From assembly GCA_021927905.1 (NCBI GenBank), contig BLLK01000039.1, positions 62,001 to 126,000 on the forward strand: a DNA stretch of 64,000 nucleotides. Reading direction: 5' to 3'. The notes under the pieces are model-generated. The model was not told where the DNA came from, ran no database searches, and saw only the letters and a list, made by a program, of their open reading frames with translations. Shown here piece by piece: positions 31,840 through 42,639 of this stretch (its first letter is position 1; every line of letters starts with the position of its first letter). Source of the DNA: Chaetoceros tenuissimus. Lineage: Eukaryota; Bacillariophyta; Thalassiosirophyceae; Chaetocerotales; Chaetocerotaceae. Position numbers and translations under genes: made by a program.

Positions 31840-34800
31840 ATGAGGATGGCATTGTATTTCATTCTTTGCTTTTCCAAAGGCTTCTTCGCTGCAGTTGAGC
31901 ATCGAATACAGGGATTCCACACTCTCACAATAATTTTTGCAGTTAGCTTGAAGCTTCCTACCAAAACTAAATCTAGAGTGATGCATCTAGTTCTTCCTTT
32001 TTCCTCTCTCATGCGTGGAAACACTGTTCCTACCTCTGACAATGCTAATGCTCTCTTTGCTCGCAATATCTTGAAACAAGTGGAAGCCAATATCATTGTT
32101 GAGAGTGCTTTCAATGAGCTTCACTCCATTGGTCTACTCGAAGCATATGCTGGAAAAATGGCCAGTGCTTATGATACTGCCGCCATTTCAGGAGATACAT
32201 GTGTTTTCAAGTTCTCTGAGCTTTGTTACACTATCACTACTGCTATCTCTGGTACCAAATTCAAAGCTATTGGCCGTAACATTTAGAACTCCATTGCTTC
32301 TGTTGTCTATGCCAAGTACAAGGACAAAGGAACTCGTTGCAATTGTATCATCATAGATGGTGAATCTATGCCAGTATTCCAATTTGCTTTGAATGCAAAT
32401 CTTGATGGTACAGCTCATGGAGAACATATCTGTTCCAATAGATCCTCTTCTGCTGCAGATATTGAGAAATTTGTTGACAATATGCAACATGCTCGACCAT
32501 CTTTTGATCATGGAAAGATTAAAGATGCTCCTACTGGTGGTGTTACTATTGCAGAACATGATGATATGACTCAGCTGGAGAAGATTTTCTTCATTCATGG
32601 TGCTGCTGGTGATGATGGAGATAATGACAGTGCTGTTTCTTCTATCAGTCTTTGTCTTTCTGTTTGTGATACAAAGAACAATCTACGTATGACTGATGTC
32701 TTAGGAGCGTACATGGCTAATAGCATTGGCTTTGCTGCTCGTCAATTATCCAGTAAGCGTGCTTCTTCCAAGCCTCCTTCTATGTTACCTTCCTTGTATG
32801 GTAGTAATGTAAAGAATTCTACTCCTGCAGTTCTTGACATTCCTCCAAGTAACCCTTTGAAACGTTACATTCCCAACGTTGATTCAGTGCTCACAAGTGA
32901 CTTCATCAATTCTGGACAGCAGGTAAAAGGGTTGGAATATCTATTTACTCAGAAAGGCGTGACTCCAGCAGATTGATGGGCCTCTATTTCTAGAAGAAAG
33001 ATCGAGGCTTCTCATAAGCGCAACACAGTGAAAGTGGAGCATCCTATTGGAAGAATCCTATGCAGCAACAATTTGTTCAAAAACAACAATTTGGATATAG
33101 AGAATTTCACACATTGGTAATGTCTCTCTACACTGGTTTATACTTGCACAAGACTCCAGACTATAAGCTGCTTCATTTTGATCTCTGAAGCACGTCACTT
33201 GCAATCTAATTCTTTCATCAGCAAAGTGTATGTGGTGTTGATATGGACCATTACCGTGAATTTTGTTTGTTCATTGGACAGCTACCTGCAAAAAATCAGT
33301 ACCACCTCAATGAAGCCATGCAGAGACTCATAAACTCTAGTCAGTTCTATGACTCTCGTAATCATGTTCCCCCAGGTTGCAGATGTGATGGTTGGCATCT
33401 CTTTTGTACTCGAGTCTTTACATCGGTCGGTATTCGATTTGATTCAGCTTCTGCTTCTTCTGGTGTTCCTAGCATTTGTCCCATTACCACAGAGCTTGCT
33501 GCTTCAGACTCTAAACTGCAGCTTCACATCAATCTGGTTCAACGTAAGCAGTTCCCTTGCTTCCTTTGTCAAGAGTCTCACAAGTTACTTTGTTGCCCAC
33601 CGATCGCAATTCAATAAAGTTTACCCTCCTTCTTCTTCTCCTCAAGTTACAGCCATTTCGAATGATAATGAAGCATTGCCATCTCCTACCCAAGAAAATG
33701 ATACACAGCAAGACTCTAACATTGCTGTTGCCTCTGATTTTGATGATGATTTTATTGATAATTCAAGAAAGTAGTGAACTCTACAATGACGACCCTTCTT
33801 GTTATAGTGATGATGGTGAAGTTCTACTTCAGTTGTACCTAGTTCAGCGCTATCCTGTCTGTACTCATTGTCAATCCTTTGAGCACCCTACACATCTATG
33901 TCCTGTTGTCAGTGTTGATGTTGCTGATGTTACTGATGGCTATGACAATGTTTCTTTTGATGGTGATGAAATCTGTATCAATGCTGTCGATCAGCTTTCA
34001 TCAGGGGAAGATGGTATTTCATTGAACGATAATGCTCTTCCAGAGAATAGCGATATGCCTTCCAATGCTTTTGTTTCAATTGGGAATGTTGTTTCTTCCC
34101 TGAATGACCTTACTTTAGCGGGGGAAGATACTGCTAATGTATCGAATTGCATTGCTTTAGCAGGGGAAGACACTGCTGCTAGGTTGACTGTTTCTGTGTC
34201 TACTGCTAATGTATTGAATGGTATTGCTTTAGCAGGGGAAGACACTGCTGCTAGGTCAACTGTTTCTGTGTCTACTGATATTGTCCCTGCAGAACAACAG
34301 AACAAGGATGAATTTCATTCCTCTGGTTCACAGTTTGATTAATGACTTGGAACGTGATCATGGTTTCAGGCTTAATTTTTTCAGTATTCCTATAGATCCT
34401 ACCTATTCTTCAGCTTCCAACTCTACTTGCTTTTGCAATGACTATGAGGCTTCTCTCTTCTGCAAGATTTTGCATGTTCTCCAAACTGTTGCTGATGGAG
34501 GTAGATTCAACATTCAGGTTGCTGTTGATCGTCATTATATGCGTCATCCTCAACAGGGACATTTTCATGCCTTGCAGAGAGTGCCAGGATATCTCAAGTT
34601 CAATGCTTTTGGTTGTAATTTGTCCAAAAATAGGTTTTTGTGATAATGTCTATTCAGCTTTAGCTGAAGCGCAAACGAATGAATTAAGGCAATTGGATAC
34701 TATGGCTATCTTTTGGGATTCTTCTCTTCAGGGAATCATTCCAGATGCAGATGATGCAGAATTCATTTATAATGCTCTTGATGAAGACGAGGATGAGATT

Positions 34801-36182
34801 TGATCTACTTCCTCCACTTCTTCATCATATGCTAGCGCATGAGATCCATGTATAGTGGCTAGCGCTGCTACGCCTATTGGTGATCCACCATATCATGAGT
34901 TGTCTCAGATAAATGCTTGTTCTGTTTCTGTCACTGCGCCCTCTTCTGGTTCTCTAGTGTTTCCGAAGTTTACTCCTGAGCTTCGTGAATTGTTGCAAGT
35001 GCTGGCTTCTCATGGACTTGACAACACTCGTTGGTACTACTCATGATCAGTCTATTATTGCTGATCTTTCAGGATGAACCAAGTTTAAAGATGCTGGTAA
35101 GCATCCTCATGTCAGTAAATATGGTGGATATTCTCTTGTTCAACTGGATCATCCTCCTGGCTCTTTCAAGCGCATACCTATGCAGTATACTCCTTCTCTG
35201 CCAATCACTGTCATCAACTTCACAAAATTTAGAGACCCTTTGAAGCACATCAAGTCAGAATTCACTTCCTATTTCCATTCATTAAGGCAGTTCATCTGTG
35301 TGTGGAAGTATACCGATGGATCCTTTGAAATTTGTTCTCTCTTCAAGCTACAAATTTTAAATCCAAGTATTGAGCAATACTACTCCTGAATTTGTCATGT
35401 TTCTTCCGAAACTTTGCAACGGTACAAATGCAGAGAGTATGCGACCAACACAGACTTCAAGCATGTTTTCTCTGTTGATTCTATTCTAGGGTATACAAAT
35501 GATTCTTCTACACAGCTGCTACAAGATCCATCTGCTATTCACGAAGTTGCATGTGATACATCTAAATCTCCTTCTGCTGTCACTATTGCTGATGTAGATT
35601 CAGCTACCGTCTCAACTACTACTGGTAATTCTTATACAGCTCGTTCTCGTTCTGTAACTTTTGCTCCAGGGACTAAATCTCCTGTTGCATCACCGTCGGA
35701 CTGTGTTAGGTCATCCATATGCATCTCAGAAGAACAAGTGGTGTTTTTTTGAAAGATTTAGATGCTATTGTACCTTCTGCTCCTCTTTTTTTAAAGCCTC
35801 CTGCTTTTCGTTACAACAATGAGGTTACCGCACAGCTTTGGCACCATCAGTTGTGCCATATGGGGAATGCACAGCTTTCGCATCTTTGGAAGTACATGGA
35901 TTGTGTTCCTTGAATTCCTCGACCCTATCCATTAATGTCTTGTTCTTCTTGCATGAGTTCTTCTTGCATGGGAAACCAGTTTCACAGTTCCATTTGATCA
36001 AGGATATCCGTAATGACCCCAATGGCCGTCTCTTCCAACATGTTTTTGCTGATCACAGGTTCATTGTGCAAAAGTCTAAAAACCTTGAGCGGTACAAGAG
36101 ACTTTGTGTGTACAACGGGGACAACAATTATGTGTGCATCGAGTGTGTATGGTCCACATATGTCTTCTTATATACCTCTGAC
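31840..36182 (+). mobile_element. Ty1/copia retrotransposon fossil, 5' two thirds
   Basis: Plus-strand fossil with CoDi-like features. It has a gag-like region (31840 to about 33000, then 33243-33620) with a CxxC...H...C zinc-knuckle-like motif near 33560, an acidic Ser/Thr-rich region carrying two near-identical repeats (LAGEDTAA type, 34110-34280), a pre-integrase domain (LWHHQLCHMGNAQLSHLWK, about 35840), and the start of an integrase (about 36030-36180). It stops abruptly where the 173-bp direct repeat begins at 36183. RT, RNase H and the 3' LTR are missing. It is heavily broken, with of the order of ten interruptions, so it is older than the copia at 14-19.6 kb. Confidence 0.7.
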
Positions 36183-36355
36183 AATAAGATGAAATAGAAT
36201 GAAGAATTGAATTGAATCTGCAGTATGAAGAGTGCGTTGTAAGTATTAATGCAGCGTGTGATAAATCAAATTTGTAATTTGGAAGCTTTGTATTGAAATC
36301 AAAACCATGACTAGGTGCTGATCTTTTGTTATTGTATGTAGTCATAACGAGAGTT
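36183..36355. repeat. 173-bp direct repeat, copy 1 (LTR-like)
   Basis: It begins CAATAAGATGAAATAG and ends CATAACGAGAGTT. It is almost identical to 42366-42539. Read on the minus strand, the start (TTATGACTACATACAATAAC) resembles copia LTR starts, so it may be an LTR remnant. It abuts the truncation point of the copia fossil on the left. The telomere-like TTTAGG run follows at once. Confidence 0.85.
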
Positions 36356-36379
36356 TAGGTTTAGGTTTAGATTTAGGTT
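36353..36379 (+). repeat. Degenerate TTTAGG repeat
   Basis: TTTAGG repeated three times, then TTTAGATTTAGG. Similar to, but not identical with, the TTAGGG tracts elsewhere in the window. It starts at the end of the 173-bp repeat. Confidence 0.45.
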
Positions 36380-36652
36380 ATCTTTCAAGTTATCCATGGA
36401 TGTACTATCACTGGTCACGCTATCATGCTGTTGTTTCAGGCAGCAATGAAGGTGTAACACAGTACGCTGCGGGACCAAGATCACACTGATCTTTCACCCA
36501 GTGTGACCATGATCACAGATGGACTTGGTATTCCTATCTGTGACCTGTTGGTTGTCCCAGTTACTTTTGCAGAAAGCTCCCGGGGAAGGGTTTTGGTACT
36601 TGTACCTCAACTCTTCTAAATGATTTGTTACCTAAGACTATTCCATCCCTGT

Positions 36653-37501
36653 TTATATGTATATTTTTTTTGTTTGAGTTTTGTCATTTTTAGATTTTTT
36701 ATATGAAAGGGACCATGGTGGTTGTATAATTTTCATGGATTCTAGGTAGTTGTTATCAAGAAGTATTGCGTAAAGGTATGCCATTTCCTGGCTAAGGTGT
36801 CGTTTGTTTTGTGGTTTCAGTATTTGAAAGTCATTTAACGTTTGTAGATTCACGCATTGTAGAGGCAGTGTTGCTATGTGATATATTGCTGCAAGTACAT
36901 AGAGTGTTGGGGACTCCCTTGGTGGTACATCAAGAAAGTGGATGGTGCTCGTGTCAGGCAGTTTATTCTGTGGAAGTTTGTCTACCTGTGGTCCAGGGTA
37001 GAAGAACATTCTTATTTGAAAGGGGTTATTTTGGAGTGAGGGGTAAATTGTCAGAAGGAAAGTTTCTGGAATCTGTCCAAGGTTTTGATTGGGATCTCTT
37101 TTCAGGTAGTCCTTGAAGCTCCATGTGATGATTATTTGGAGATCATGGAAACAAGGTAGTTGGTCCTGTGGTATTGGATATATTGTCTCAAATGGTATCT
37201 TTTTGATATGGAGATGAGGCAGTGCATCTGCTAGGTGCAGAATGTTGGATTCAAAGTGTGCCTCTGGGTAATAGCCATATGTTGATTGTGGAATATTGTC
37301 AAAGAAAGGAAAGGTTGGATGGCTGTATGATAAGAATACTGGATGTGGCTTGTGAAATTTGTCAGGATGATATATGGTTGTAATGTTTGTTATTGAGTGT
37401 TGAGAATTGATAGTTGGTGTTGCATATTCCTTCAGGAATGCTATTGGAGGTGGTCGTGGAGGGTAGATTCTGTTTCCTATAAATGACTGGTCTTCCATCA
37501 T
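36653..37501 (-). CDS. Hypothetical 282-residue protein of the minus-strand block
   Basis: An uninterrupted frame of unknown function, rich in Pro, His, Ile and Thr. I recognise no domain. It belongs to a run of minus-strand frames from 42.5 down to 36.65 kb with the same A/C-rich coding strand, so it is probably the distal part of the same element. A preceding overlapping frame (37362-37640) begins with CISCDRILHHVQYPNEPCETC, possibly a small Cys4 zinc-binding site. A one-base shift may separate that piece from this one. Confidence 0.4.
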   Translation of the reverse strand: MMEDQSFIGNRIYPPRPPPIAFLKEYATPTINSQHSITNITTIYHPDKFHKPHPVFLSYSHPTFPFFDNIPQSTYGYYPEAHFESNILHLADALPHLHIKKIPFETIYPIPQDQLPCFHDLQIIITWSFKDYLKRDPNQNLGQIPETFLLTIYPSLQNNPFQIRMFFYPGPQVDKLPQNKLPDTSTIHFLDVPPRESPTLYVLAAIYHIATLPLQCVNLQTLNDFQILKPQNKRHLSQEMAYLYAILLDNNYLESMKIIQPPWSLSYKKSKNDKTQTKKIYI

Positions 37502-38534
37502 ATCTTGGAAGTGAAAGTCTTGATCCTCTGTTTGCTGGGTTGTGTTGAATTAAGACACTCATGAGGACACATGTCTCACATGGCTCATTTGGGTATTGCA
37601 CATGGTGCAGGATTCGATCACAGGAGATGCATGTGATCATTTCAGAGGGTTTCCGCTGGGTCTTTCTTTGTTTATGAGCTATGAGATGAGAACACTTTGT
37701 GCATATGTGTGTTTGTTAATGATCTTTTGTTTTGACTTGGTACAGACGCACATTGTGACAGCTGTAGTTAGGATCTCATGAATGTGATATGGATTGCGGA
37801 GTGATGAAAATTCATGAGTAAGGGATGGTGTGGTAGAGATGAGACTAGTGTAGGCTATATGTTGAAGGGCCAGGTTTTGAAGATCCTGCTGCGGTTCATT
37901 GTATTGTACATCTTCAGGGTGCAGGAAGTCTAGCTTTGGAGAGATTTCTGCCATGGTTGTCAGTGGAATAGTGTTGTAAATGATATCCCTTATTTCATCT
38001 AAGGGTACAGGGCATGTTGCTATATTGTTTGCCATGACTCGTACATGCATTTGATGTGGGGCAATATGGGTATATTGTGATAGTATGGCCATGGCTGATG
38101 TACGGGTAAGGAGCTGGGCTATAAGTTTAGTTGCAAGCTGGACTGCTTCTTGCATAAGGTTGCATTGGGAGCATGAGGTAGAGGGTGCTGTTTTGGTATA
38201 TGGCATGGTGTTTGAGAGTACACCACACCCCTTGACATGGGTTGCGTTTTCTTTTGGCTATTGCTTTCTTAGGAGCTTCGGGTTTAGTGGCTGGAGTTGG
38301 CGATGGATCCGGATCTTGTAGACTCTTTTTATATTGGGTTATTTTCGCGGTTTTATACTGTATCTTGGTTTGTAGTGTTTCAGCTTTATGTTGTAATTGT
38401 TGGAGAAGCTGTTGGACTAAGTAGTCACAGTAATCCCGCATTGTCAATGGCTGAGGTTTGAGAGTTTTAGCATCTGTAAGCATTTGAACAATGGTGGTGT
38501 TTGAGGCAGTTGCAATGGTTGAGGACCATCTCAA
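37362..38534 (-). pseudogene. Overlapping minus-strand frames, coiled-coil and CxxC segments
   Basis: Three overlapping frames (38127-38534, 37679-38206, 37362-37640) follow one another. The first has a Gln/Lys-rich probable coiled coil, then a Pro-rich linker and a basic KKAIAKRKR patch, a layout seen in LINE ORF1 proteins but not diagnostic. The second begins MPYTKTAPSTSCSQCN with a CxxC pair. The overlaps with frame changes suggest one broken reading frame rather than three genes. Function is unknown. Confidence 0.35.
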
Positions 38535-38605
38535 TGGTCACAGGTTTGTCACCAATCTTTTCCTGGGGTGATTGATAGATACGAAACGCCTGTTGGAATT
38601 TGTAT

Positions 38606-39169
38606 TCAAGCATTGTGAGATATGATTTGATGGCAGTATGAGTGTTGGTAGGAAGTAGGCCTAGCATTGCAATGTATGCTCAACTGGATAGATAGGGTTA
38701 GTATGTGTTGGTCCCATGAGATGTGTATAATGTGCAGTGGTGGGTGCATAGTGATCTTGCACTGTGAGATTGTCTGCCCAATGTGGTTTTGATGGGTATC
38801 CTGTTTCAGCAAATGGAGGATATATTGTAGTGTCAGCAAACTTCTGCTGTTCTTGGTCAGATAGTGGTGTAACGAGAGTTGCATTTTGAATGGTTGCTCT
38901 AAGGAAGAGAGTAAATCTTGGTATTGGTGTCTAGATGGCAGGACAATGTCAATAATGTAGGTTGTGATTATGTCTAAGTTTTGAAGCATTTCATTAATTG
39001 GTTCAAGAAGTTTTTGATGTTGGTACAAGATCTGACGATGCGTGCATGCCAGATGGTAGTGGGCTGCTGACACAGGGATAGTTAAGTGATTACAGAATGG
39101 GCAGCGTGGCATTGTTGAGGTGAATTGTTTCAGGGTCATTTTGTCAGTAGGATGGCATTGCTGTTGCAT
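38606..39169 (-). pseudogene. Zinc-knuckle region following RNase H in a LINE-like element
   Basis: A 187-residue frame continuing, after a frame change, from the RNase H ORF. Near its start is a C-x2-C-x10-H-x4-C motif (CPFC...HYHLAC), matching the Cys/His motif that often follows RNase H in this LINE group. The rest is His- and Gln-rich, with no further domain recognised. Confidence 0.5.
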
Positions 39170-40646
39170 GCATGCATTGTCTATAGTCTTTGTCTATTTG
39201 GACAAGTTTTATTTGGGAGTGTGCTTTTTCCTGCACTATTTTTCGTAATGTTGTGGAGTTATGAAAAGTACCCAGCGGATCATAGAAGAAACAACTGAAT
39301 TGAAGGTACCATTGTGCTGGATCTTTAATAGCAAGTTTGTAGTTTTGGTTTACAAATTGATCATACATGTATTGTGTAATTTCCGAGTTAACAGTACGAG
39401 CATTATGGTGAAACGTGTATTGGAGCATATTGATTTGAGGATGTGGAATATCAGTGCATAGATTTTCTGGTAAGTTACCCTGGAGGGAGTGAGCCATTCT
39501 TGATGCTCCTTGATCTGCCCATGTGTTTGCCATGGCAAACACAAAATTTGGTTGAGGCAGAATCTCCACCTGTCCCGCTTCTGTGTCCTTTTTGTGGATG
39601 TTTCCATAGTTTGTGAGTTGGTGAGATTTAATATGGAGGAAGAGGTGATGGCGAATTTGTAGCCCCACTGTATTTTCAGTGATGGTTTCATCGTGGTCCA
39701 AAAGGGAGCCCGTGGGTGATGGTAAATTTTGATTGCAAAAGTTGGAGGCTCCAATATCTGTGGTTACTTGTTCAATAATTTCTAGAAATTGGTTTCGAAC
39801 ATGGTGTGGTACTGATGATGGGTATGAGATTCTAGATGCACGCCTAGAAGGATCCGGCCAGTGGCACTTGAGGGCATGACTGAGCTCTGAGAAGTGGTGC
39901 ATAGATGTTATGTGAATGTGCTTACGGAGCTGTTGCCTTATGGTCTTGGAGTGAGGGTGAAAGTATAGAAATACTTGGAGGAGAACTATTCTAGAGTCTA
40001 GGAGAAACATTGTAGGAGCTCCAAATGGGCAGGAATTTAGCGATAGTGTTAGTGCATGAGATTCTCCCATATTATTGTCTGTGAAGGATGTGCCATATGA
40101 TTGTGTGAGGATGTAGTTACGGATTAAGACAGGTTTTGGTGAGATATTGAGCATGTCTTGTTCAATGTGTGTGTCAAGATGCATGAGTATACTTTCTGCA
40201 ACGGTGGTGTTTGTCTGATGGTCATATGCAGAGTCAGAGGAGAATATGAGGGGAGAAGCATAGCGATTAAAGATGTGTTGAATGATGCAGTGGCCAGTAT
40301 TCTGGAGAGGGATCCTTTGCATCGCAGTGAATCTTTGTAGGGATGTGATAGGGGTGTCATTCCATGATGGGAATTGTGCAGTGCCAAAGAGGGAGTGCAT
40401 GGTGAACTCTGCAACTGGAAGTTCTTTTTCATTCAGGAAAATAGACTTATCATAGGTGGCAGCATGGTCATGAAGCGATAGTTCCAGGAAATGAGAGAGA
40501 TGGTTGTATGATGGCATGAGTTCTCTTGCAGCTGTTTGCAGGAGGAGGCGTCGCTGTGATGCTGGTACGGCAGTATTGGCTGCTGGCGTAAGTGAAGGAG
40601 GTAGTGACTGTTCCGTACGGTGTTTTTGTAAGGATTGTAAGGTCAT
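39144..40646 (-). CDS. RNase H domain of a LINE-like element
   Basis: A 500-codon frame. The RNase H catalytic acids appear in order: Asp138 (IFSSDSAYD), Glu195 (NNMGESHAL), Asp217 (MFLLDSRIV) and Asp378 (ANTWADQGASRMAH). Family role: degrading the RNA strand of RNA/DNA hybrids during reverse transcription. It overlaps the RT-bearing frame upstream (40468-41070) in a different frame. The part of RT with the YxDD motif is not visible between them, so the element is probably defective. The coding strand is unusually rich in A and C. Confidence 0.6.
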   Translation of the reverse strand: MTLQSLQKHRTEQSLPPSLTPAANTAVPASQRRLLLQTAARELMPSYNHLSHFLELSLHDHAATYDKSIFLNEKELPVAEFTMHSLFGTAQFPSWNDTPITSLQRFTAMQRIPLQNTGHCIIQHIFNRYASPLIFSSDSAYDHQTNTTVAESILMHLDTHIEQDMLNISPKPVLIRNYILTQSYGTSFTDNNMGESHALTLSLNSCPFGAPTMFLLDSRIVLLQVFLYFHPHSKTIRQQLRKHIHITSMHHFSELSHALKCHWPDPSRRASRISYPSSVPHHVRNQFLEIIEQVTTDIGASNFCNQNLPSPTGSLLDHDETITENTVGLQIRHHLFLHIKSHQLTNYGNIHKKDTEAGQVEILPQPNFVFAMANTWADQGASRMAHSLQGNLPENLCTDIPHPQINMLQYTFHHNARTVNSEITQYMYDQFVNQNYKLAIKDPAQWYLQFSCFFYDPLGTFHNSTTLRKIVQEKAHSQIKLVQIDKDYRQCMHATAMPSY

Positions 40647-41070
40647 GCAGAGATTCAGCTATCCAATCAATGTATCCATTTGATGGGAAGCCCATGAGAT
40701 GAAATGGTAGCATCTGGAGTTCTGGTGTGATTCCATCAAAGAATTTTTCTTTGTCTTCATCAAGCTGACAAAGGAGGATTTCTTCTCTGCCGAGGGTGTC
40801 ATGTACTGCCAAGAGATCGTTCAACATGCAGTCAGCACAAGAGTAGCCAGGTCTATACACAGCGATGGTGTCATCATATACTTGTAGTTTCTCTACTGTG
40901 TTAGAAAGCAATGTTGCCACAATGGTGTCGACGTACGAGTTGTATGCATGGAGGATGGATATAGGACATTTGTCAGTAGAGTCTGGTTTATCAATGAGGA
41001 CTCTTCCCATAATTTTTAATTGAGGTGGCAGAATGCATGTGACTAGAATGAAGTTTGTGAGCACTCTCAT
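40468..41070 (-). pseudogene. LINE-like reverse transcriptase, N-terminal half
   Basis: A 200-codon frame. DKPDSTDKCPISILHAYNS matches the NYRPISLL-type motif, YRPGYSCADCMLNDLLAVHD the GFRPGRSC motif, and LCQLDEDKEKFFDGITPE motif A, with the first catalytic Asp. HLMGFP and TPYGTVTTSFTYAS follow as in LINEs. The GxPQG and YxDD motifs are not found, so RT is incomplete. Confidence 0.65.
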
Positions 41071-41263
41071 CCAACATGGGTATAATCGTGCGAGAACATT
41101 CAGTGTAAATCCATTGAGTCTAGCGAAAGATGGGACATATCAGATTTTTGTGACCATAGAGGGAACTGGTTTTGTAAAGGTGAGCATGTCCATGTTAGTG
41201 GTGGAGCATTGCTACACTTTTGCCTGATATGGCCATTGGGTATGTGGGGAGTTAGTGTTACCC

Positions 41264-41912
41264 TCATGCTTTGTTAGGGTTAGGGTTAGGGTTAAAGATT
41301 TGATGTGCTTCTAGGATATCCTCTTGGACTCGTTTGGGGAAGTCTGTTGCATTTGGGTGATACTCTGTTAGATGTTTTCTGGTGAATTGTCGTTCAGGGT
41401 CTACTTCTATGCCACAAGGACCTACACCATCTTCTTTTATATCTACGAAGTGTAGTGCTTTGCCTGGTGGGAGATCGGCCTGTTGTTGTTGCGTTGCACG
41501 TGTGGCTTCCTTTTGTTGTTTAGGCGCAATGGCTGGGACATGTGTTGGAGCAGCAAGTGGATTTGTATATATTGAAGTTTGCTGCTGCAGGTGGATTGGT
41601 CTTGTTTTTAAGAAGCTGTGCCGGTTGTGCTGTGTCGTCAAATACGGTATGGAAGTCAATAAAGATATTGTCTAGTTGATTTATTATGTTTCTAGTTCTA
41701 TTTTTTATCACATTTTAGTAGCAAGCCTGAATGTCTTTGACAAATGCGATTGCCTTATTCCTGTTTAAGTTCTGCGAGGATGCACTAAAGTCGGATATTT
41801 CTTGGGACATGGTGACAATTTTTGCCTTTGTATGTTGAATATATTTGAGATATCTAGTTTGGTGCACTAATAATTGATCCTCGTCTGTTTGAACGGGAGC
41901 ACTGGAGTCCAA
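41264..41912 (-). pseudogene. 5' part of the LINE-like block
   Basis: Two short minus-strand frames (41715-41912 and 41264-41659) precede the RT. The second is Gln/Pro/Thr-rich and ends in an Asn-Pro repeat that is simply the translation of an interstitial TTAGGG tract. Segments such as ALHFVDIKEDGVGPCGIEVDP look protein-like, but I do not recognise a domain. Confidence 0.35.
41273..41295 (+). repeat. Interstitial telomere-like tract, longest in the window
   Basis: Between three and four uninterrupted TTAGGG units. It falls near the end of a minus-strand frame, where it encodes NPNPNPN. Confidence 0.7.
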
Positions 41913-42365
41913 TGAGCTCAGTGGTGTAAACTTCAGAGTCTGCTTCTTCTCGGAATTCTGTGAATTGTTGGATTCCTCCTGGAGCTGTTTGTGTTTCTTG
42001 GTCTCCTCTTTTCTTTGCTGACGCAGTCTGACTAGTGCAGTGTAGTCGTTGATGTTGGTAGTAGTTTTAGCTTCAATCTTATTAACAATATTTAGCAGAT
42101 GTTTTGCTTGGCTGGTAAGATAGCCAGTGTCTTTGGGAGGTTATCTGTATTTGCTTTGCTTTTGGATCCTTTGATGATGGCTATTGTTTTGTGAATATCA
42201 TCCACTTTTGATTGAAGTCTAAGATCTAGTGTTGGTAAAGGTTTTTTTTTTCACTTGGTAGGTTCTGGATAGAGGTCAAGGATGGCTCATGTTCTGTGTA
42301 TACCCTTATCAATAGTTTCATAGGCATCCGAGATTTGTTGTTGGATAGCTTATGTGCGAGGGATG

Positions 42366-42539
42366 CAATAAGATGAAATAGAATGAAGAATTGAATTGAA
42401 TCTGCAGTAAGAAGAGTGCGTTGTAAGTACTAATGCAGTGTGTGATAAATCAAATTTGTAATTTGGAAGCTTTGTATTGAAATCAAAACCATGACTAGGT
42501 GCTGATCTTTTGTTATTGTATGTAGTCATAACGAGAGTT
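42366..42539. repeat. 173-bp direct repeat, copy 2 (LTR-like)
   Basis: Almost identical to 36183-36355, in the same orientation and 6.18 kb away. The two copies bracket the minus-strand RT/RNase H block. The identity limits are sharp on both sides and no clear target-site duplication is visible. Confidence 0.85.
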
Positions 42540-42639
42540 GGATATTTGTTCCTTAGTATGCCTGGAAGCAGCTATGTGCAAATGGAATCATTGTCCACTG
42601 AATAATGAGAACATAACAAATAGATAGAGTGTCCACAGT

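Noticed and set aside
32188-32598. 136-codon minus-strand ORF and the neighbouring minus frames at 31771-32114
   Set aside because: Opposite-strand shadows of the copia gag-like region.
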